From Frankia sp. AgB1.9 (GTDB lineage Bacteria; Actinomycetota; Actinomycetes; Frankiales; Frankiaceae), in assembly GCF_016786355.1 (NCBI RefSeq), contig NZ_JADWYX010000044.1, positions 1 through 64,000 of the forward strand: a DNA stretch of 64,000 nucleotides, given 5' to 3'. Positions 53,546 through 62,677 of this stretch are shown here, piece by piece. The notes under the pieces are model-generated. The model did not search any database, was not told the DNA's origin, and worked only from the letters and a program-made list of their open reading frames with translations. How positions within the stretch are numbered: the stretch's first letter is position 1; the number at the start of each line of letters is the position of its first letter. A program made the position numbers and the translations under genes.

Positions 53546-54268
53546 CTACCTCACCAGCCCTGCGAGGACCGCGATCGGGACAGACAGGAAGCCGAGCGTG
53601 ATCACGGCCGCCAGCACGCCGGCCGTCGCCTTGTAGGCGGTCGCCTTGCTGGCACTGGAGACGGCGCCGAGCGTGCGGGCGGCGCTCCAGAAGCCGTGCG
53701 CGATGTGCAGGCACAGCGCCAGCATCGCGACGATGTACGCCACGGCGATGTACCAGTGCGACGGCGAGAAGTCGGCGACCACGTTGTCGTAGGGCTTTCC
53801 TTCGACCCCGTGCGGGTTCGCGACCAGCGCCGTCAGGTCGAGGATGTGGTAGATGATGAACAGCCCGAGGATGATCCCGCCGAACCGCATGGTGTTCGTC
53901 GCGTAGCTCGCGGTCGGGCGCAGCCGGTGCGCGTACTTCGCCGGCCGGGCCTGCAGGTCCCGCTTGCTCAGCTGGTAGGCGCTGACCCCGTGCAGGACCA
54001 CGATCACGACCAGCGCGAACCGCTGGATCCACAGATACCAGGCGTTGTGCAGGATCGGGTGGCCGATGGTGCGCAGCCAGGCGGCGTAATCGTCGAAGTC
54101 CGTCCGCCCAAAGAAGATCTTGAGATTGCCCAACATGTGGACAATGAGGAAGAGCAGCATGAGCAGGCCGGTAGTGGCCATGACTGCCTTCTTGCCGATG
54201 TTCGACCGCCACAGGGCCGTCACGGCTGAGGGGCGACCTACCCGGGTCGCCGCGGTCTCTACTGCCAC
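53546..54268 (-). CDS. sdhC: succinate dehydrogenase cytochrome b subunit (B-type)
   Basis: I choose GTG 54268 (VAVETAATRVGRPS; 240 residues). The protein has five membrane helices, for example KKAVMATTGLLMLLFLIVHM, RFALVVIVVLHGVSAYQL, FGGIILGLFIIYHILDL, AVAYIVAMLALCLHIAHG and GVLAAVITLGFLSVPIAVLA. Conserved His at the helix faces (HML, HGVSAY, YHIL, HIAHG) are suited to ligate two haems, as in single-subunit B-type anchors. It carries electrons from SdhB to menaquinone. It heads the sdhCAB operon and faces a LysR gene 84 bases away, with a shared control region between them. Confidence 0.92.
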   Translation of the reverse strand: MAVETAATRVGRPSAVTALWRSNIGKKAVMATTGLLMLLFLIVHMLGNLKIFFGRTDFDDYAAWLRTIGHPILHNAWYLWIQRFALVVIVVLHGVSAYQLSKRDLQARPAKYAHRLRPTASYATNTMRFGGIILGLFIIYHILDLTALVANPHGVEGKPYDNVVADFSPSHWYIAVAYIVAMLALCLHIAHGFWSAARTLGAVSSASKATAYKATAGVLAAVITLGFLSVPIAVLAGLVR

Positions 54269-54351
54269 GGCGGCGACCGTACGGGCGCCGCGAGGCAATG
54301 GTCCAAGACATGAAGATGCTCGTCTCAATAGCCCAGGACTATGGTGCGGGT

Positions 54352-55401
54352 GTGCAGCTCCAGCAGCTGGCCTACTTCGTCGCCGTGGCCGAGACAAAGC
54401 ACTTCACGAGGGCCGCCGCGCGCGTTCACGTAGCCCAGCCATCACTCTCCGCGCAAATCCGCGCCCTGGAGACGGAGCTCGGCAGCCCACTGTTCAACCG
54501 GGCTAGGGGGAATATCACACTCACCGCGGCGGGTGAAGCGCTCCTTCCGCTGGCCCGAAAGATCCTCGCGGACGCCGACATGGCTCGCCGTGAGGTTCAG
54601 GAGCTGACCGACCTGCGACGAGGAACGGTCCGAATAGGCGCCACCCCGAGCCTGTGCACCGGCATGCTGCCCGAAGTGCTGCGGTTGTTCCGGCAGCGAT
54701 ATCCCGGCATCCAGCTGCTCGTCGAGGAGGGCGGCTCGCGCGACCTGGTCGGCGAGCTCGCGGTCGGTGCCCTCGACCTGGCCCTGATCATCCTGCCGCT
54801 GCAGGGCAGCGACCCGGCGCTCGCGACCGCCCCGCTGCTGCGCGAGGACCTCGTCGTCATCTCCTCCCCCGACGGGCCGCCGCCCGTGCGGGCCGCCCAG
54901 ATGGCGGTGGAGGACCTCCGGGACCGGCCGCTGGTGATGTTCCGCCGCGGCTACGACCTGCGCGACTTCACCGTGGGGGCCTGCCGGGCGGCCGGCTTCG
55001 AGCCGACGTTCGCGATCGAGGGCGGCGAGATGGACGCGGTCTGCGGGTTCGTGATGGCGGGCCTGGGCATCGCCGTGATCCCGAGCATGGTCGCGTTCCG
55101 GCAGCCGCTGCGGACGACGCCGTTCGCCGCGCCCGGCTTACATCGCACGATCGGGCTGGCGCACCGGCGCGATGTCGAGCCGCCACGGGCGGCCCGGGAG
55201 CTGCGGGCCACCCTGGTCGACTTCGTCGCCAACGCCGCCGCGGCCGACATGCTGCCGCCTGGCGTCCGCCCGGCGCCTGGCGTGCGGCGCGGCGCCGACG
55301 CTCAGATGTGGACCGCGGGCTTCGACCGCCAGGCTGGCCTCGAGGGCCCTGCTGGTATCGAGAACACAGTGGTCGATCCGCCAACCCCGCGGGCCAGCTA
55401 G
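54352..55401 (+). CDS. LysR-family transcriptional regulator
   Basis: I take GTG 54352 as start (VQLQQLAYFVAVAETKHF), since LysR proteins begin within a few residues of the first helix; an ATG at 54298 would add 18 residues. The winged HTH spans about residues 1-60 (FTRAAARVHVAQPSLSAQIR; LETELGSPLFNRARGNITLT). The effector-binding domain follows (VRIGATPSLCTGMLPEVLRL; VEEGGSRDLVGELAVGALDL; GFVMAGLGIAVIPSMVAF). Total length is 349 residues. It is divergent from sdhC, so autoregulation and control of sdhCAB are likely by the usual LysR logic, which is an inference. It ends convergently with the DnaN-like gene (4-base overlap). Confidence 0.9.
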   Translation: MQLQQLAYFVAVAETKHFTRAAARVHVAQPSLSAQIRALETELGSPLFNRARGNITLTAAGEALLPLARKILADADMARREVQELTDLRRGTVRIGATPSLCTGMLPEVLRLFRQRYPGIQLLVEEGGSRDLVGELAVGALDLALIILPLQGSDPALATAPLLREDLVVISSPDGPPPVRAAQMAVEDLRDRPLVMFRRGYDLRDFTVGACRAAGFEPTFAIEGGEMDAVCGFVMAGLGIAVIPSMVAFRQPLRTTPFAAPGLHRTIGLAHRRDVEPPRAARELRATLVDFVANAAAADMLPPGVRPAPGVRRGADAQMWTAGFDRQAGLEGPAGIENTVVDPPTPRAS

Positions 55402-56576
55402 CCGGCCTCGCTGCGGACGACCGGCATCAGGACGTACCGGAACCCGTCGTCGTCCTTCCCGGTGATGATCGCGGGCAGCCGGGCCGCCTCGTCCGGGTCG
55501 GTGGCGGCGAAGCCGATGGTCACCTCGTCGCCGTCGACGGCACCGAGCCCGTCGAGCAGGTAGGTGGGGTTGTACCAGGCGACCAGGTCCGGTCCGTCGT
55601 AGTCGATCGGCACCGAGTCGGTCGCCGCGGCGAGGCTGAGCGGGCCGGAGTCCCCCGCCGTGGTGGTGCCCGCGTCCGGACCGACGTCGGCCGTGAGGAC
55701 GCCGGCCGAGAACGTCAGGCGCACCACCGGACCGGTACGCGGGGCGACGACCGCGACGCGGCGGATCGCCGCGGCGAGCGGCGCGATCTGGGCGCCGACG
55801 GAAAGCCCGACGGTCTCGGGGAAGAGCCGCCGGTAGTGCGGGAACGTCCCGTCGACGAGGCGCACGACGATGCGGCGCGCCCCGGTCGACAGCCCGAACC
55901 GGGGGCCGCCGTCGTCGTCGGCGCCGAGGCCGAGCGCGAGCCGCGAGGCGGCGGTCGGGATGCGGGCGAGCTCGGCGAGCAGCCGGGCCGGGACGTGCGC
56001 GACCGCCTCCGGGTCCCGTACCGACGGCTGCCAGGGAATGGTGCGCACCGCGAGCCGGTAGCGGTCGGTCGCGACCAGGGTGAGGCCACGGCCTGCGAGC
56101 TCGAGGCGCAGTGCCGTCAGGACCGGGAACGTCTCGTCGCGCGCGGCGGCCGGGACGACCTGGTTGACCGCCGCGGCGAACCCGAGCGTGTCCACCTCAC
56201 CGACCGGCGGCGGGAAGGTCGGCAGCGCCGGATAGTCCTCCAGCGGCAGGATGGGCACCCGGTAGTGGGCTCCGGCGGCGCGGACGAGCAGCCAGCCCTC
56301 GTCGACGGACAGTCGCACCGTCTCGTCGGGCAGGCTGCGCATGATGTCGGCCACCAGCCGGCCGGGCACCAGCGCCCCACCCGGCACGGCCGCGGCCGCC
56401 TCGACGGTCGCGGTCACCGCGACCTGGTAGTCGAACGCGGACAGGGTCAGCCGCTCCCCCGCGTCCACCCGCATCCCGGCGATCGCCACGATGCCCGGCG
56501 CCATCCGCGCGGGCAGATGCCGGGCCACCCACCCCGCGGCCTCCGCGAACTCCGCCCGCGGCACCGTGACCCTCAT
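55398..56576 (-). CDS. DNA polymerase III beta subunit-like sliding clamp (second DnaN)
   Basis: The 392-residue product from ATG 56576 has the three-domain clamp layout. Domain 1 is MRVTVPRAEFAEAAGWVARH, with LTLSAFDYQVAVTATVEA. Domain 2 carries RDETFPVLTALRLELAGRGL and LVATDRYRLAVRTIPW. Domain 3 ends in DDDGFRYVLMPVVRSEAG, comparable to the C-terminal YxxMPxRL of DnaN. The chromosomal dnaN is normally next to dnaA, which is not present here, so this is a paralogue of unknown use (repair, translesion synthesis or regulation). Identity to canonical DnaN looks low and the acidic/Gly loops differ. It is convergent with the LysR gene. Confidence 0.85.
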   Translation of the reverse strand: MRVTVPRAEFAEAAGWVARHLPARMAPGIVAIAGMRVDAGERLTLSAFDYQVAVTATVEAAAAVPGGALVPGRLVADIMRSLPDETVRLSVDEGWLLVRAAGAHYRVPILPLEDYPALPTFPPPVGEVDTLGFAAAVNQVVPAAARDETFPVLTALRLELAGRGLTLVATDRYRLAVRTIPWQPSVRDPEAVAHVPARLLAELARIPTAASRLALGLGADDDGGPRFGLSTGARRIVVRLVDGTFPHYRRLFPETVGLSVGAQIAPLAAAIRRVAVVAPRTGPVVRLTFSAGVLTADVGPDAGTTTAGDSGPLSLAAATDSVPIDYDGPDLVAWYNPTYLLDGLGAVDGDEVTIGFAATDPDEAARLPAIITGKDDDGFRYVLMPVVRSEAG

Positions 56577-56992
56577 GGGCCGACTCGCGCGGCCGCGGCC
56601 CCAGAGATCGTGGCCCCAGACGTCGTGGCCCCAGAGATGGTGCGACCGGAGGCCACCATGCTGACCGTCATGGTCGGATTCTCCCGCGTCACGAACTGAA
56701 TTCCCGGTATATCGCCCGTGTCGGCCGCAGGCGTCGGCGACCACGCTGCGCCACCGCCACCCTGGGGCCACATCCGGCGCCGGCGGAGCCCACCCGGCGC
56801 CGGTGCCGGATGCGGGCGAGGGGCGGCGATCGACGGATCTGCTCACCGCCGCGTCGGTCTACCTTCATCCCTCCTGGATCACAGGGAACACGCTGGGCGA
56901 AGCCACTATAGGAACACCCAAATCCCACTTGTCGCCGTCCGGACCACACGGCCCCAACAGATCGGTGCCGCGAGGCTCGAATCGTCGTCATT
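56577..56992. other. divergent intergenic region upstream of the DnaN-like gene
   Basis: About 415 bases with no supported gene. It contains a 15-bp tandem repeat close to the DnaN-like start and should hold promoters for that gene and for the binding-protein gene. Confidence 0.5.
56597..56641. repeat. three tandem 15-bp repeats before the DnaN-like gene
   Basis: Units GGCCCCAGAGATCGT, GGCCCCAGACGTCGT and GGCCCCAGAGATGGT run without gaps at 56597, 56612 and 56627. They begin 20 bases before the gene start on the minus strand. They may be a binding array or a replication-slippage microsatellite in the 5' leader. Confidence 0.75.
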
Positions 56993-58345
56993 GTGGGTGA
57001 AGTGAGGACGAGCCCGGTCCACCTGACCCAGTCCCCGGCGTCCGAGTCTTCTGCCGCTCGGCCACCTGCCCCCTCGGCCCGACGACGCACGGTCGGTAAT
57101 CGGCCCCAACGGCCGCGGCGACGGCCCCACCCGGCCGCGGCGCTGTCGATCGTGGCCTGTCTCGTCGCGCTCGTGGCACTGGCCGGTTGCGCCACGCCCA
57201 GCCAGGCCGACACCGGGCACGGCGGGTGCACGTCGCCGGGAGTCAGCCGCGACCAGATCCAGCTGGGCATGGTCTACCCGAACTCCGGCAATGCCGAGTC
57301 GCTGTTCGGGTCCTTCCGGGCCGGCGTGGACGCCCGCTTCGGCGTGGCGAACGACGTCGGTGGGGTGCGCGGCCGGAAGGTGACCTACAGCTGGCAGGAC
57401 GACGAGTCGACCACGCAGACGAACCTCGCCGCGGCGACCTCGCTGGTCAACAGCGGCGTCTTCGCGATGCTGGAGTCGACGTCGGTCGCGACCGGATCGG
57501 CCGCGTACCTGCACAGCCAGGGGATCCCGGTGGTGGGCTCGTCCCTGGAGGAGCCGTGGACGGTCTACGACAACATGTTCAGCTACTCGAACCTGCTGGC
57601 GGCGTCGGGCTCCGTGTCGACCTACGGCGACTTCATCGCGAGCCACGGCGGCCATCGGGCCGTCATCGTCGTCTCGCGGTTCGTCCCGGCCTCGGTGGCC
57701 TTCGCCGCCGAGCTGACCGCGAGCCTGAAGTCCGTCGGCATTCCCGTCGTGGCGACCGTCGACGCGACCTCGCCCATCAACTACGTCAACCTGGGCAAGC
57801 AGATCAAGGACAGCGGGGCCGACGCCCTGATCGGCTCGGTGGCGGGCCCGGCCTTCGGCCAGTCCGTGCTGGCCGCGATCGGGGCCCAGGCGGGCATCAA
57901 GGTCTCGCTGTCCCCCGCCGGCTACGACGCACGGATGCTCAACCTGTTCAAGACGGTCCTCGCGGGGAGCTACTTCGTCGTCGACTTCCTGCCCTTCGAG
58001 GCGGACCAGCCGGCCCATCGGGAGTTCCTGGCCGCGATGGCGCAGTACGCCCCGGAGACACAGCCCGCGAACCAGCAGGCCGCGCTCGCCGGCTGGATCT
58101 CGGCCGACATCATGCTGCGCGGCCTCCAGGCCTCCGGCGACTGCCCGACCAGGGCCGGGCTGATCTCGGCGCTGCGGGCGGTGCACGGCTACACGGCCGA
58201 CGGACTGCTGACGCAGCCGATCGACTTCCGCGCCGACTTCGGCAAGCTCACCCGATGCCTGAGCTTCGTTCAGGTCAGCGCCGACGGCCGGCACTTCACG
58301 CCGGTCGACCCGATGCCCCAGTGCGGCCGACTGATCCCGAGGTAG
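56993..58345 (+). CDS. ABC transporter substrate-binding lipoprotein (branched-chain amino acid type)
   Basis: The 450-residue product begins at GTG 56993, or a nearby GTG at 57002. A long basic N-terminus precedes a hydrophobic stretch and a lipobox (ALSIVACLVALVALAGC, Cys near 66). The mature part is a periplasmic-binding fold of the Leu/Ile/Val-binding type (VSRDQIQLGMVYPNSGN; GVRGRKVTYSWQDDESTTQT; INYVNLGKQIKDSGADALIG; GWISADIMLRGLQASGDCPT). No permease or ATPase genes adjoin it, so it is an orphan receptor for an unknown ligand. It is divergent from the DnaN-like gene. Confidence 0.85.
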   Translation: MGEVRTSPVHLTQSPASESSAARPPAPSARRRTVGNRPQRPRRRPHPAAALSIVACLVALVALAGCATPSQADTGHGGCTSPGVSRDQIQLGMVYPNSGNAESLFGSFRAGVDARFGVANDVGGVRGRKVTYSWQDDESTTQTNLAAATSLVNSGVFAMLESTSVATGSAAYLHSQGIPVVGSSLEEPWTVYDNMFSYSNLLAASGSVSTYGDFIASHGGHRAVIVVSRFVPASVAFAAELTASLKSVGIPVVATVDATSPINYVNLGKQIKDSGADALIGSVAGPAFGQSVLAAIGAQAGIKVSLSPAGYDARMLNLFKTVLAGSYFVVDFLPFEADQPAHREFLAAMAQYAPETQPANQQAALAGWISADIMLRGLQASGDCPTRAGLISALRAVHGYTADGLLTQPIDFRADFGKLTRCLSFVQVSADGRHFTPVDPMPQCGRLIPR

Positions 58346-58753
58346 CCAAGCGCTCGCGCGTGCGCCCGCCATCCGGGACGATGTACTGACGGTACGTGGC
58401 AGCTCGGGCAGCGCCCGCGATCGAGCGGCGCCAGCCAGCGACCATTCAGGCCCCAGCACGTCAACGTGACGCGGGACACACAGGAAACCGTCACGGAACG
58501 TGGTGGAACGGCGCCAGCCTTCGACTGTGGCGCAACCAGCCCACCCCTCCGGCCCACCATCCGCCGACGGGTCGAACAAACCAGGCTCAAATCTCCGCCT
58601 TTACGCCGTGGAAATACGTGAGACACCACGGCGGAACGGGTGATGCGGAACCTGCCGCCTTGGGCCTCTCCCCCGCCGGTGCCCAGCTCCGCTCTGGTAC
58701 CGCGCCGCCCAGGAGGCCGCCAGCTTCCGATCCAGCACAGGGACAGGCGGGAC
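58346..58753. other. gene-free leader region of the ammonium transporter gene
   Basis: Around 400 bases with no supported gene, presumably carrying the nitrogen-regulated promoter of the downstream transporter. I looked for a GlnR box (gTnAc-n6-GaAAc); GTCACGGAAC and GGAAACCGTCAC near 58.47-58.50 kb have the right words in the wrong arrangement, so I do not claim a site. Confidence 0.4.
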
Positions 58754-59998
58754 ATGCCGTTCAACATCGGCGCGATCGACTCCGGAGACACGGCGTGGCT
58801 GCTCGCCAGCTCCGCACTGGTGCTCGTGATGACGCCCGGTCTGGCGTTCTTCTACGGCGGCATGGTCCGCGTCGAGAACGTCCTCGGCATGCTCATGCAG
58901 AACTTCTTCTGCATGGGGATCGTGAGCCTGCTGTGGGTGACCTGCACCTACAGCATCGCGTTCGGCGGGCAGAACGCGTACTTCGGCGGCCTGCACTTCG
59001 CCGGGCTGCAGCACATGAACGAACAGGTCCCCGGTTACGCCGGCGCGGCGGCGCAGACGATCCCGCCGATCGTGTTCGCCGCGTTCCAGCTCATGTTCGC
59101 CATCATCACCCCGGCGCTGATCACCGGCGGACCGGCGGACCGGTTCCGGTTCGGACCGTTCGCGACCTTCATCATCCTGTGGTCGGTCCTGGTCTACGCC
59201 CCGGTCGCGCACTGGGTCTTCTCGCCGACCGGCTGGCTGTTCAAGCACGGCGCCGAGGACTTCGCCGGCGGGACCGTGGTGCACGCCAACGCCGGCGCGG
59301 CGGCACTCGCGATCGCGATCGTGGTCGGCAAGCGCCGGGGCTGGCCGGACGGCAACTTCCGGCCGCACAACGTGCCGTTCGTGCTGCTCGGCGCCGGGCT
59401 GCTCTGGTTCGGCTGGTTCGGGTTCAACGCCGGCTCCGCGCTGAAGGCCAACGAGCTCGCCGGATTCGCGTTCATGAACACCAACACCGCGACCGCCTGC
59501 GCGCTGCTCGGCTGGATCCTGCTGGAGAAGATCCGCGACAAGCGGGCGACCACGCTCGGCGCCGCGTCCGGCGCCGTCGCCGGCCTGGTGGCGATCACGC
59601 CGGCCGCGGGCTTCGTGACCCCGGTCGGCTCCATCTTCATCGGGTTCATCGCCGGCATCGCGTGCGCGTCCGTCACCGGGATCAAGGGCAAGATCGGCAT
59701 CGACGACGCGCTCGACGTCGGCGCGGTGCACCTGGTCGGCGGGAGCCTGGGGGCGCTGCTGATCGGCTTCTGGGGCTCGACGGACACCGGTGGCGTGGAC
59801 GGCTTCTTCTACGGCGGCGGGTTCACCCTGCTCGGGAAGCAGGCGGAGGCCGTCGCCGCCGTGGTCACCTACTCGTTCGTCGTCACGCTGGTCATCGGCA
59901 CGGTGATCCGGATGTTCGTCCGGATGCGGCTGTCCGTCGACGAGGAGAAGGAAGGCATGGACATCGCGCTGCACGGCGAGCGCGCCTACGACTTCTGA
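58754..59998 (+). CDS. amt: ammonium transporter (AmtB family)
   Basis: The 414-residue product from ATG 58754 (MPFNIGAIDSGDTAW) is the usual size, with eleven predicted membrane helices. The family signature is EDFAGGTVVHANAGAAALAI, holding the first pore histidine. The second pore histidine is in GAVHLVGGSLGALLIGFWG. The phenylalanine gate region (VLGMLMQNFFCMGIVSL) and C-terminal tail (KEGMDIALHGERAYDF) match Amt proteins that bind GlnK. The role is uptake of NH3/NH4+ across the cytoplasmic membrane. No glnK/glnD follows; instead a DUF456 gene starts 109 bases downstream, so it is monocistronic or only loosely linked. Confidence 0.95.
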   Translation: MPFNIGAIDSGDTAWLLASSALVLVMTPGLAFFYGGMVRVENVLGMLMQNFFCMGIVSLLWVTCTYSIAFGGQNAYFGGLHFAGLQHMNEQVPGYAGAAAQTIPPIVFAAFQLMFAIITPALITGGPADRFRFGPFATFIILWSVLVYAPVAHWVFSPTGWLFKHGAEDFAGGTVVHANAGAAALAIAIVVGKRRGWPDGNFRPHNVPFVLLGAGLLWFGWFGFNAGSALKANELAGFAFMNTNTATACALLGWILLEKIRDKRATTLGAASGAVAGLVAITPAAGFVTPVGSIFIGFIAGIACASVTGIKGKIGIDDALDVGAVHLVGGSLGALLIGFWGSTDTGGVDGFFYGGGFTLLGKQAEAVAAVVTYSFVVTLVIGTVIRMFVRMRLSVDEEKEGMDIALHGERAYDF

Positions 59999-60107
59999 CC
60001 CCCACCGCTTCTGACTCCCACCGCCTCGGCGGTTTCGGCCGGTCTGGCCGGCGCTCGGCGCAACCGGTAGGTTCGGCTGCGTTCCAGCCGGACGGGGAAG
60101 GTTGTCG

Positions 60108-60590
60108 ATGAGCGTCGATATGCAGGTCGTCGTCGGCCTCCTGATGCTCGTCGGGCTGGTGGGAATCGTCGCGCCGGTCCTGCCCGGTCAGCTGATCATC
60201 CTCGGCGCCGGCCTGTGGTGGACCATCGCCGACGGCGGCGGGGCGCGGTGGGTCTTCTTCGCCGTGATGGTCGTGCTCGCCGTCCTCGGCACGGTGGCCA
60301 AGTACGTGCTGCCGGCCCGGGCCACCGCCGGCCGGGGCGCGCCCTGGACGACGCTGCTGATCGGCGCCGTCGGCGCGGTCGTCGGGTTCTTCGTCATCCC
60401 CGTGGTCGGCCTGATCGTCGGCGGCCTGCTCGGCATCTACCTGGCCGAGGTGGTCCGGCTCAAGGACGCCAGGGAGGCCCTCGCCTCGACCTGGGCGGCC
60501 CTCGTCGGCATCGGCATCGGCATGCTCGTCGAGCTGACCGCCGGCGTGCTGGCCGCGCTCACCTGGCTCGTCGGCGCCCTCGTGCTCTGA
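60108..60590 (+). CDS. DUF456 family membrane protein
   Basis: The 160-residue product starts at ATG 60108, with GGGGAAGG 7 bases upstream; a TTG 6 bases earlier is less likely. It contains about four hydrophobic helices with the Gly-rich pattern of DUF456: VGLLMLVGLVGIVAPVLPGQ, LLIGAVGAVVGFFVIPVVGL, VGGLLGIYLAEVVRLKDARE and VGIGIGMLVELTAGVLAALT. Family function is unknown. It is an integral membrane protein and probably a separate transcription unit. Confidence 0.88.
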   Translation: MSVDMQVVVGLLMLVGLVGIVAPVLPGQLIILGAGLWWTIADGGGARWVFFAVMVVLAVLGTVAKYVLPARATAGRGAPWTTLLIGAVGAVVGFFVIPVVGLIVGGLLGIYLAEVVRLKDAREALASTWAALVGIGIGMLVELTAGVLAALTWLVGALVL

Positions 60591-60816
60591 GCCACCCTCC
60601 CGGGGCCGTCGCGACATTCCGGGGCATAATCATCAGGCGTCCGACCCACGGTCGACGCCCCACCCAGGCACTCATCCGGCCGCGATGGACGGCGCCCTCG
60701 ACGGGCGGGATCCGCTGGCAGCCCGGAGAATCGTCCGGCCGGGCCGGTCGGGGTCGTGCCGGTCGCCGACCTCGGCATCCGGTCCAGCCGGGCTCGATCT
60801 CAGCGTTGGGGGACGC

Positions 60817-61968
60817 ATGGAGGGCAGCACGGACCGGCCGGCCGACCAGCTCGGGCTTGAGCCCGCCGGCCTGACGCGGCGAACCGGCCTGCTGGCGCTC
60901 GCCACGGCGGCCCTCGCCGGAGCCGGTGCCGCCGCCTGCGCCGGGACGCGGACGCCGGCCCACCCGGCGCAGACAGCCGCGCCGCCGCGCGTCCGGGTCA
61001 TGATCGTGGGCGATTCGATCACGCACCAGTCGGCCGGCGACTACACCTGGCGCTACCGGCTGGCCACGCACCTCTACCAGACGGCTCCCGGCCGGGTCGC
61101 CTTCGTCGGGGACCGCGATGACGTCTGGGACAACGTCGCGGACAAGGGCGGCTCCTACGCCTACGTCAACCCGAACTTCGACCGCCGCCACCACGCCCGC
61201 TGGGGCGACTCGCTGCGCAACGAGACGCCGACCATCGAGAGCGTGGTCCGCGCCCACCCGGCCGACGTCATGCTGGTCGCGATGGGCGCGAACGACCTGT
61301 CGTACTGGACGAACCCCCCGGACACGATCACGCTGCTGAGGCGGTACGTCGACAACGTCCGGGCCGCGAACCCGAAGATGACGTTCGTCCTCGGCCATGT
61401 GCTGGCCCGGGCCGACTTCCGCGACTTCAGCTTCAACCTGCCGGCGGCCGGCGTGTTCAACCAGCTCCTCGACGCCCAGGCCCCCGGCTGGTCGACGCCG
61501 GCCTCCAAGGTCGTCGTCGCCCGTTCCGACCTCGGCTGGGACCCGCGTGTCCACGCCTGGGACGGCTCGCACCCGACCCCGGACGGCGAGATGTTCATCG
61601 CCCGCGGCTTCGCCGACGCGCTGGCCGGCCTCGGCATCGGGGCGCGGTTCGGGCCGATCCCGGCCCACATCCCCTGGCCGGGCGTCGGAGGCACGCCGAC
61701 CGTCGTCCCCGCCCCGCGGTCCGGCGGCCGGGTCACGCTGACCTGGCAGCCGACTCCCGGCGCGACCCAGTACCTGGTCGAGCGCCGGGTGCTGTCCTTC
61801 AACGAGCCGGACTTCGTCCGCCAGCCCGGCGCGGTCTCCGGCTACACCTGGACGTCGGAGCGCCTGCTGCCCGGGGTGACCGTCGCCTACCGCGTCGTGC
61901 CCTGGAAGGGCCGGATGGGCGGCCTGGCCGGCCCCGCCGCCACCTTCACCGTCGGCGCCTTAACGTGA
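60817..61968 (+). CDS. secreted SGNH/GDSL hydrolase with fibronectin-like C-terminal domain
   Basis: The 383-residue product starts at ATG 60817 (GGGGGAC upstream). The N-terminus has a twin-Arg and hydrophobic stretch with a Cys (LTRRTGLLALATAALAGAGA then ACAG), suitable for Tat or lipoprotein export. The SGNH blocks are RVMIVGDSITHQSAG (Ser), LVAMGANDLSYW (Asn block) and WDGSHPTPDGEMFIARG (Asp-His). The C-terminal ~95 residues form an Ig/fibronectin-III-like domain (GRVTLTWQPTPGATQYLVER). It probably deacylates a cell-wall or plant-polymer ester outside the cell. It ends tail to tail with the conservon, 22 bases apart. Confidence 0.88.
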   Translation: MEGSTDRPADQLGLEPAGLTRRTGLLALATAALAGAGAAACAGTRTPAHPAQTAAPPRVRVMIVGDSITHQSAGDYTWRYRLATHLYQTAPGRVAFVGDRDDVWDNVADKGGSYAYVNPNFDRRHHARWGDSLRNETPTIESVVRAHPADVMLVAMGANDLSYWTNPPDTITLLRRYVDNVRAANPKMTFVLGHVLARADFRDFSFNLPAAGVFNQLLDAQAPGWSTPASKVVVARSDLGWDPRVHAWDGSHPTPDGEMFIARGFADALAGLGIGARFGPIPAHIPWPGVGGTPTVVPAPRSGGRVTLTWQPTPGATQYLVERRVLSFNEPDFVRQPGAVSGYTWTSERLLPGVTVAYRVVPWKGRMGGLAGPAATFTVGALT

Positions 61969-61990
61969 CGCCAGAGGTAGCCGCGCAGGT

Positions 61991-62677
61991 TCAGCCCTGG
62001 CCGGCGAGCGCCCCGTAGGCGGCCGTGGAGAGCGTGTGGACGTGGTTGACGAGCTCCAGGAGGACCGCCTTGCTGGACTCCCGGGTGCGGGCGTCGCAGT
62101 CGACCAGCGGCACGTCCGGGTGCAGCGACAGCGCGTCACGCACCTCGTCGATCGAGTGGGTCGGCGGGCTGAAGTTGTTGCGTGCCACGACGAACGGCAC
62201 GTTCTGGTGCTCCAGCCGGTCGATCGCGTACCAGGAGTCCTCGACCCTGCGGGTGTCGACGAGGACGACGGCGCCGAGGGTGCCGCTGAACAGCCGGTCC
62301 CACAGGAACCAGAACCGCTCCTGCCCTGGCGCGCCGAACAGGTAGAGCACCAGGTGGTCGTCCAGGCTGATCCGGCCGAAGTCGAACGCGACCGTCGTGG
62401 TGTTCTTGCCGCGTACCCCGGCGGTGTCGTCGATGCCGACGCCGGCCTCGGTCATGACCTCCTCGGTGGAGAGCGGGCGGATCTCGCTCACCGAGCGCAC
62501 CATCGTGGTCTTGCCGACGCCGAAGCCGCCGACGATGACGATCTTCAGGCCCTCGCGGACCGAGTCGCGCAGCGGCGCCACGTCCTGCGTCGCCGCGCCG
62601 GCGCCCGCCCGCCGCGCCGGGGTGCGCCCCGCGCCGCCGGGCAGGTCGACGGCGCCTCTAAAGCCGGCGGAGTCCAA
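61991..62677 (-). CDS. conservon GTPase-like ATP/GTP-binding protein (CvnD type)
   Basis: The 228-residue product from TTG 62677 (AAAGAGG upstream; overlaps the DUF742 gene by 20 bases). After a ~40-residue variable head comes the P-loop (IVIVGGFGVGKTTMVRSVSE), the switch region with TTTVAFDFGRISLDDHLVLY, the Gln-containing APGQERFWFLWDRLF and an NxxD-like position (VVARNNF). This is the MglA/CvnD-type small GTPase that ends each conservon in actinobacteria. It would act with the roadblock and DUF742 proteins and the sensor kinase encoded upstream, as a membrane-associated signalling complex. Confidence 0.9.
   Translation of the reverse strand: MDSAGFRGAVDLPGGAGRTPARRAGAGAATQDVAPLRDSVREGLKIVIVGGFGVGKTTMVRSVSEIRPLSTEEVMTEAGVGIDDTAGVRGKNTTTVAFDFGRISLDDHLVLYLFGAPGQERFWFLWDRLFSGTLGAVVLVDTRRVEDSWYAIDRLEHQNVPFVVARNNFSPPTHSIDEVRDALSLHPDVPLVDCDARTRESSKAVLLELVNHVHTLSTAAYGALAGQG

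Noticed and set aside
58440..58510. Possible GlnR box upstream of the ammonium transporter
   Set aside because: The GTnAC and GAAAC half-site words occur but not in the required order and spacing on either strand.
56906..58579. 557-codon minus-strand frame opposite the substrate-binding protein gene
   Set aside because: Antisense of a gene with a clear lipobox and binding-protein fold; sequence is Arg/Gly/Val-rich without motifs.
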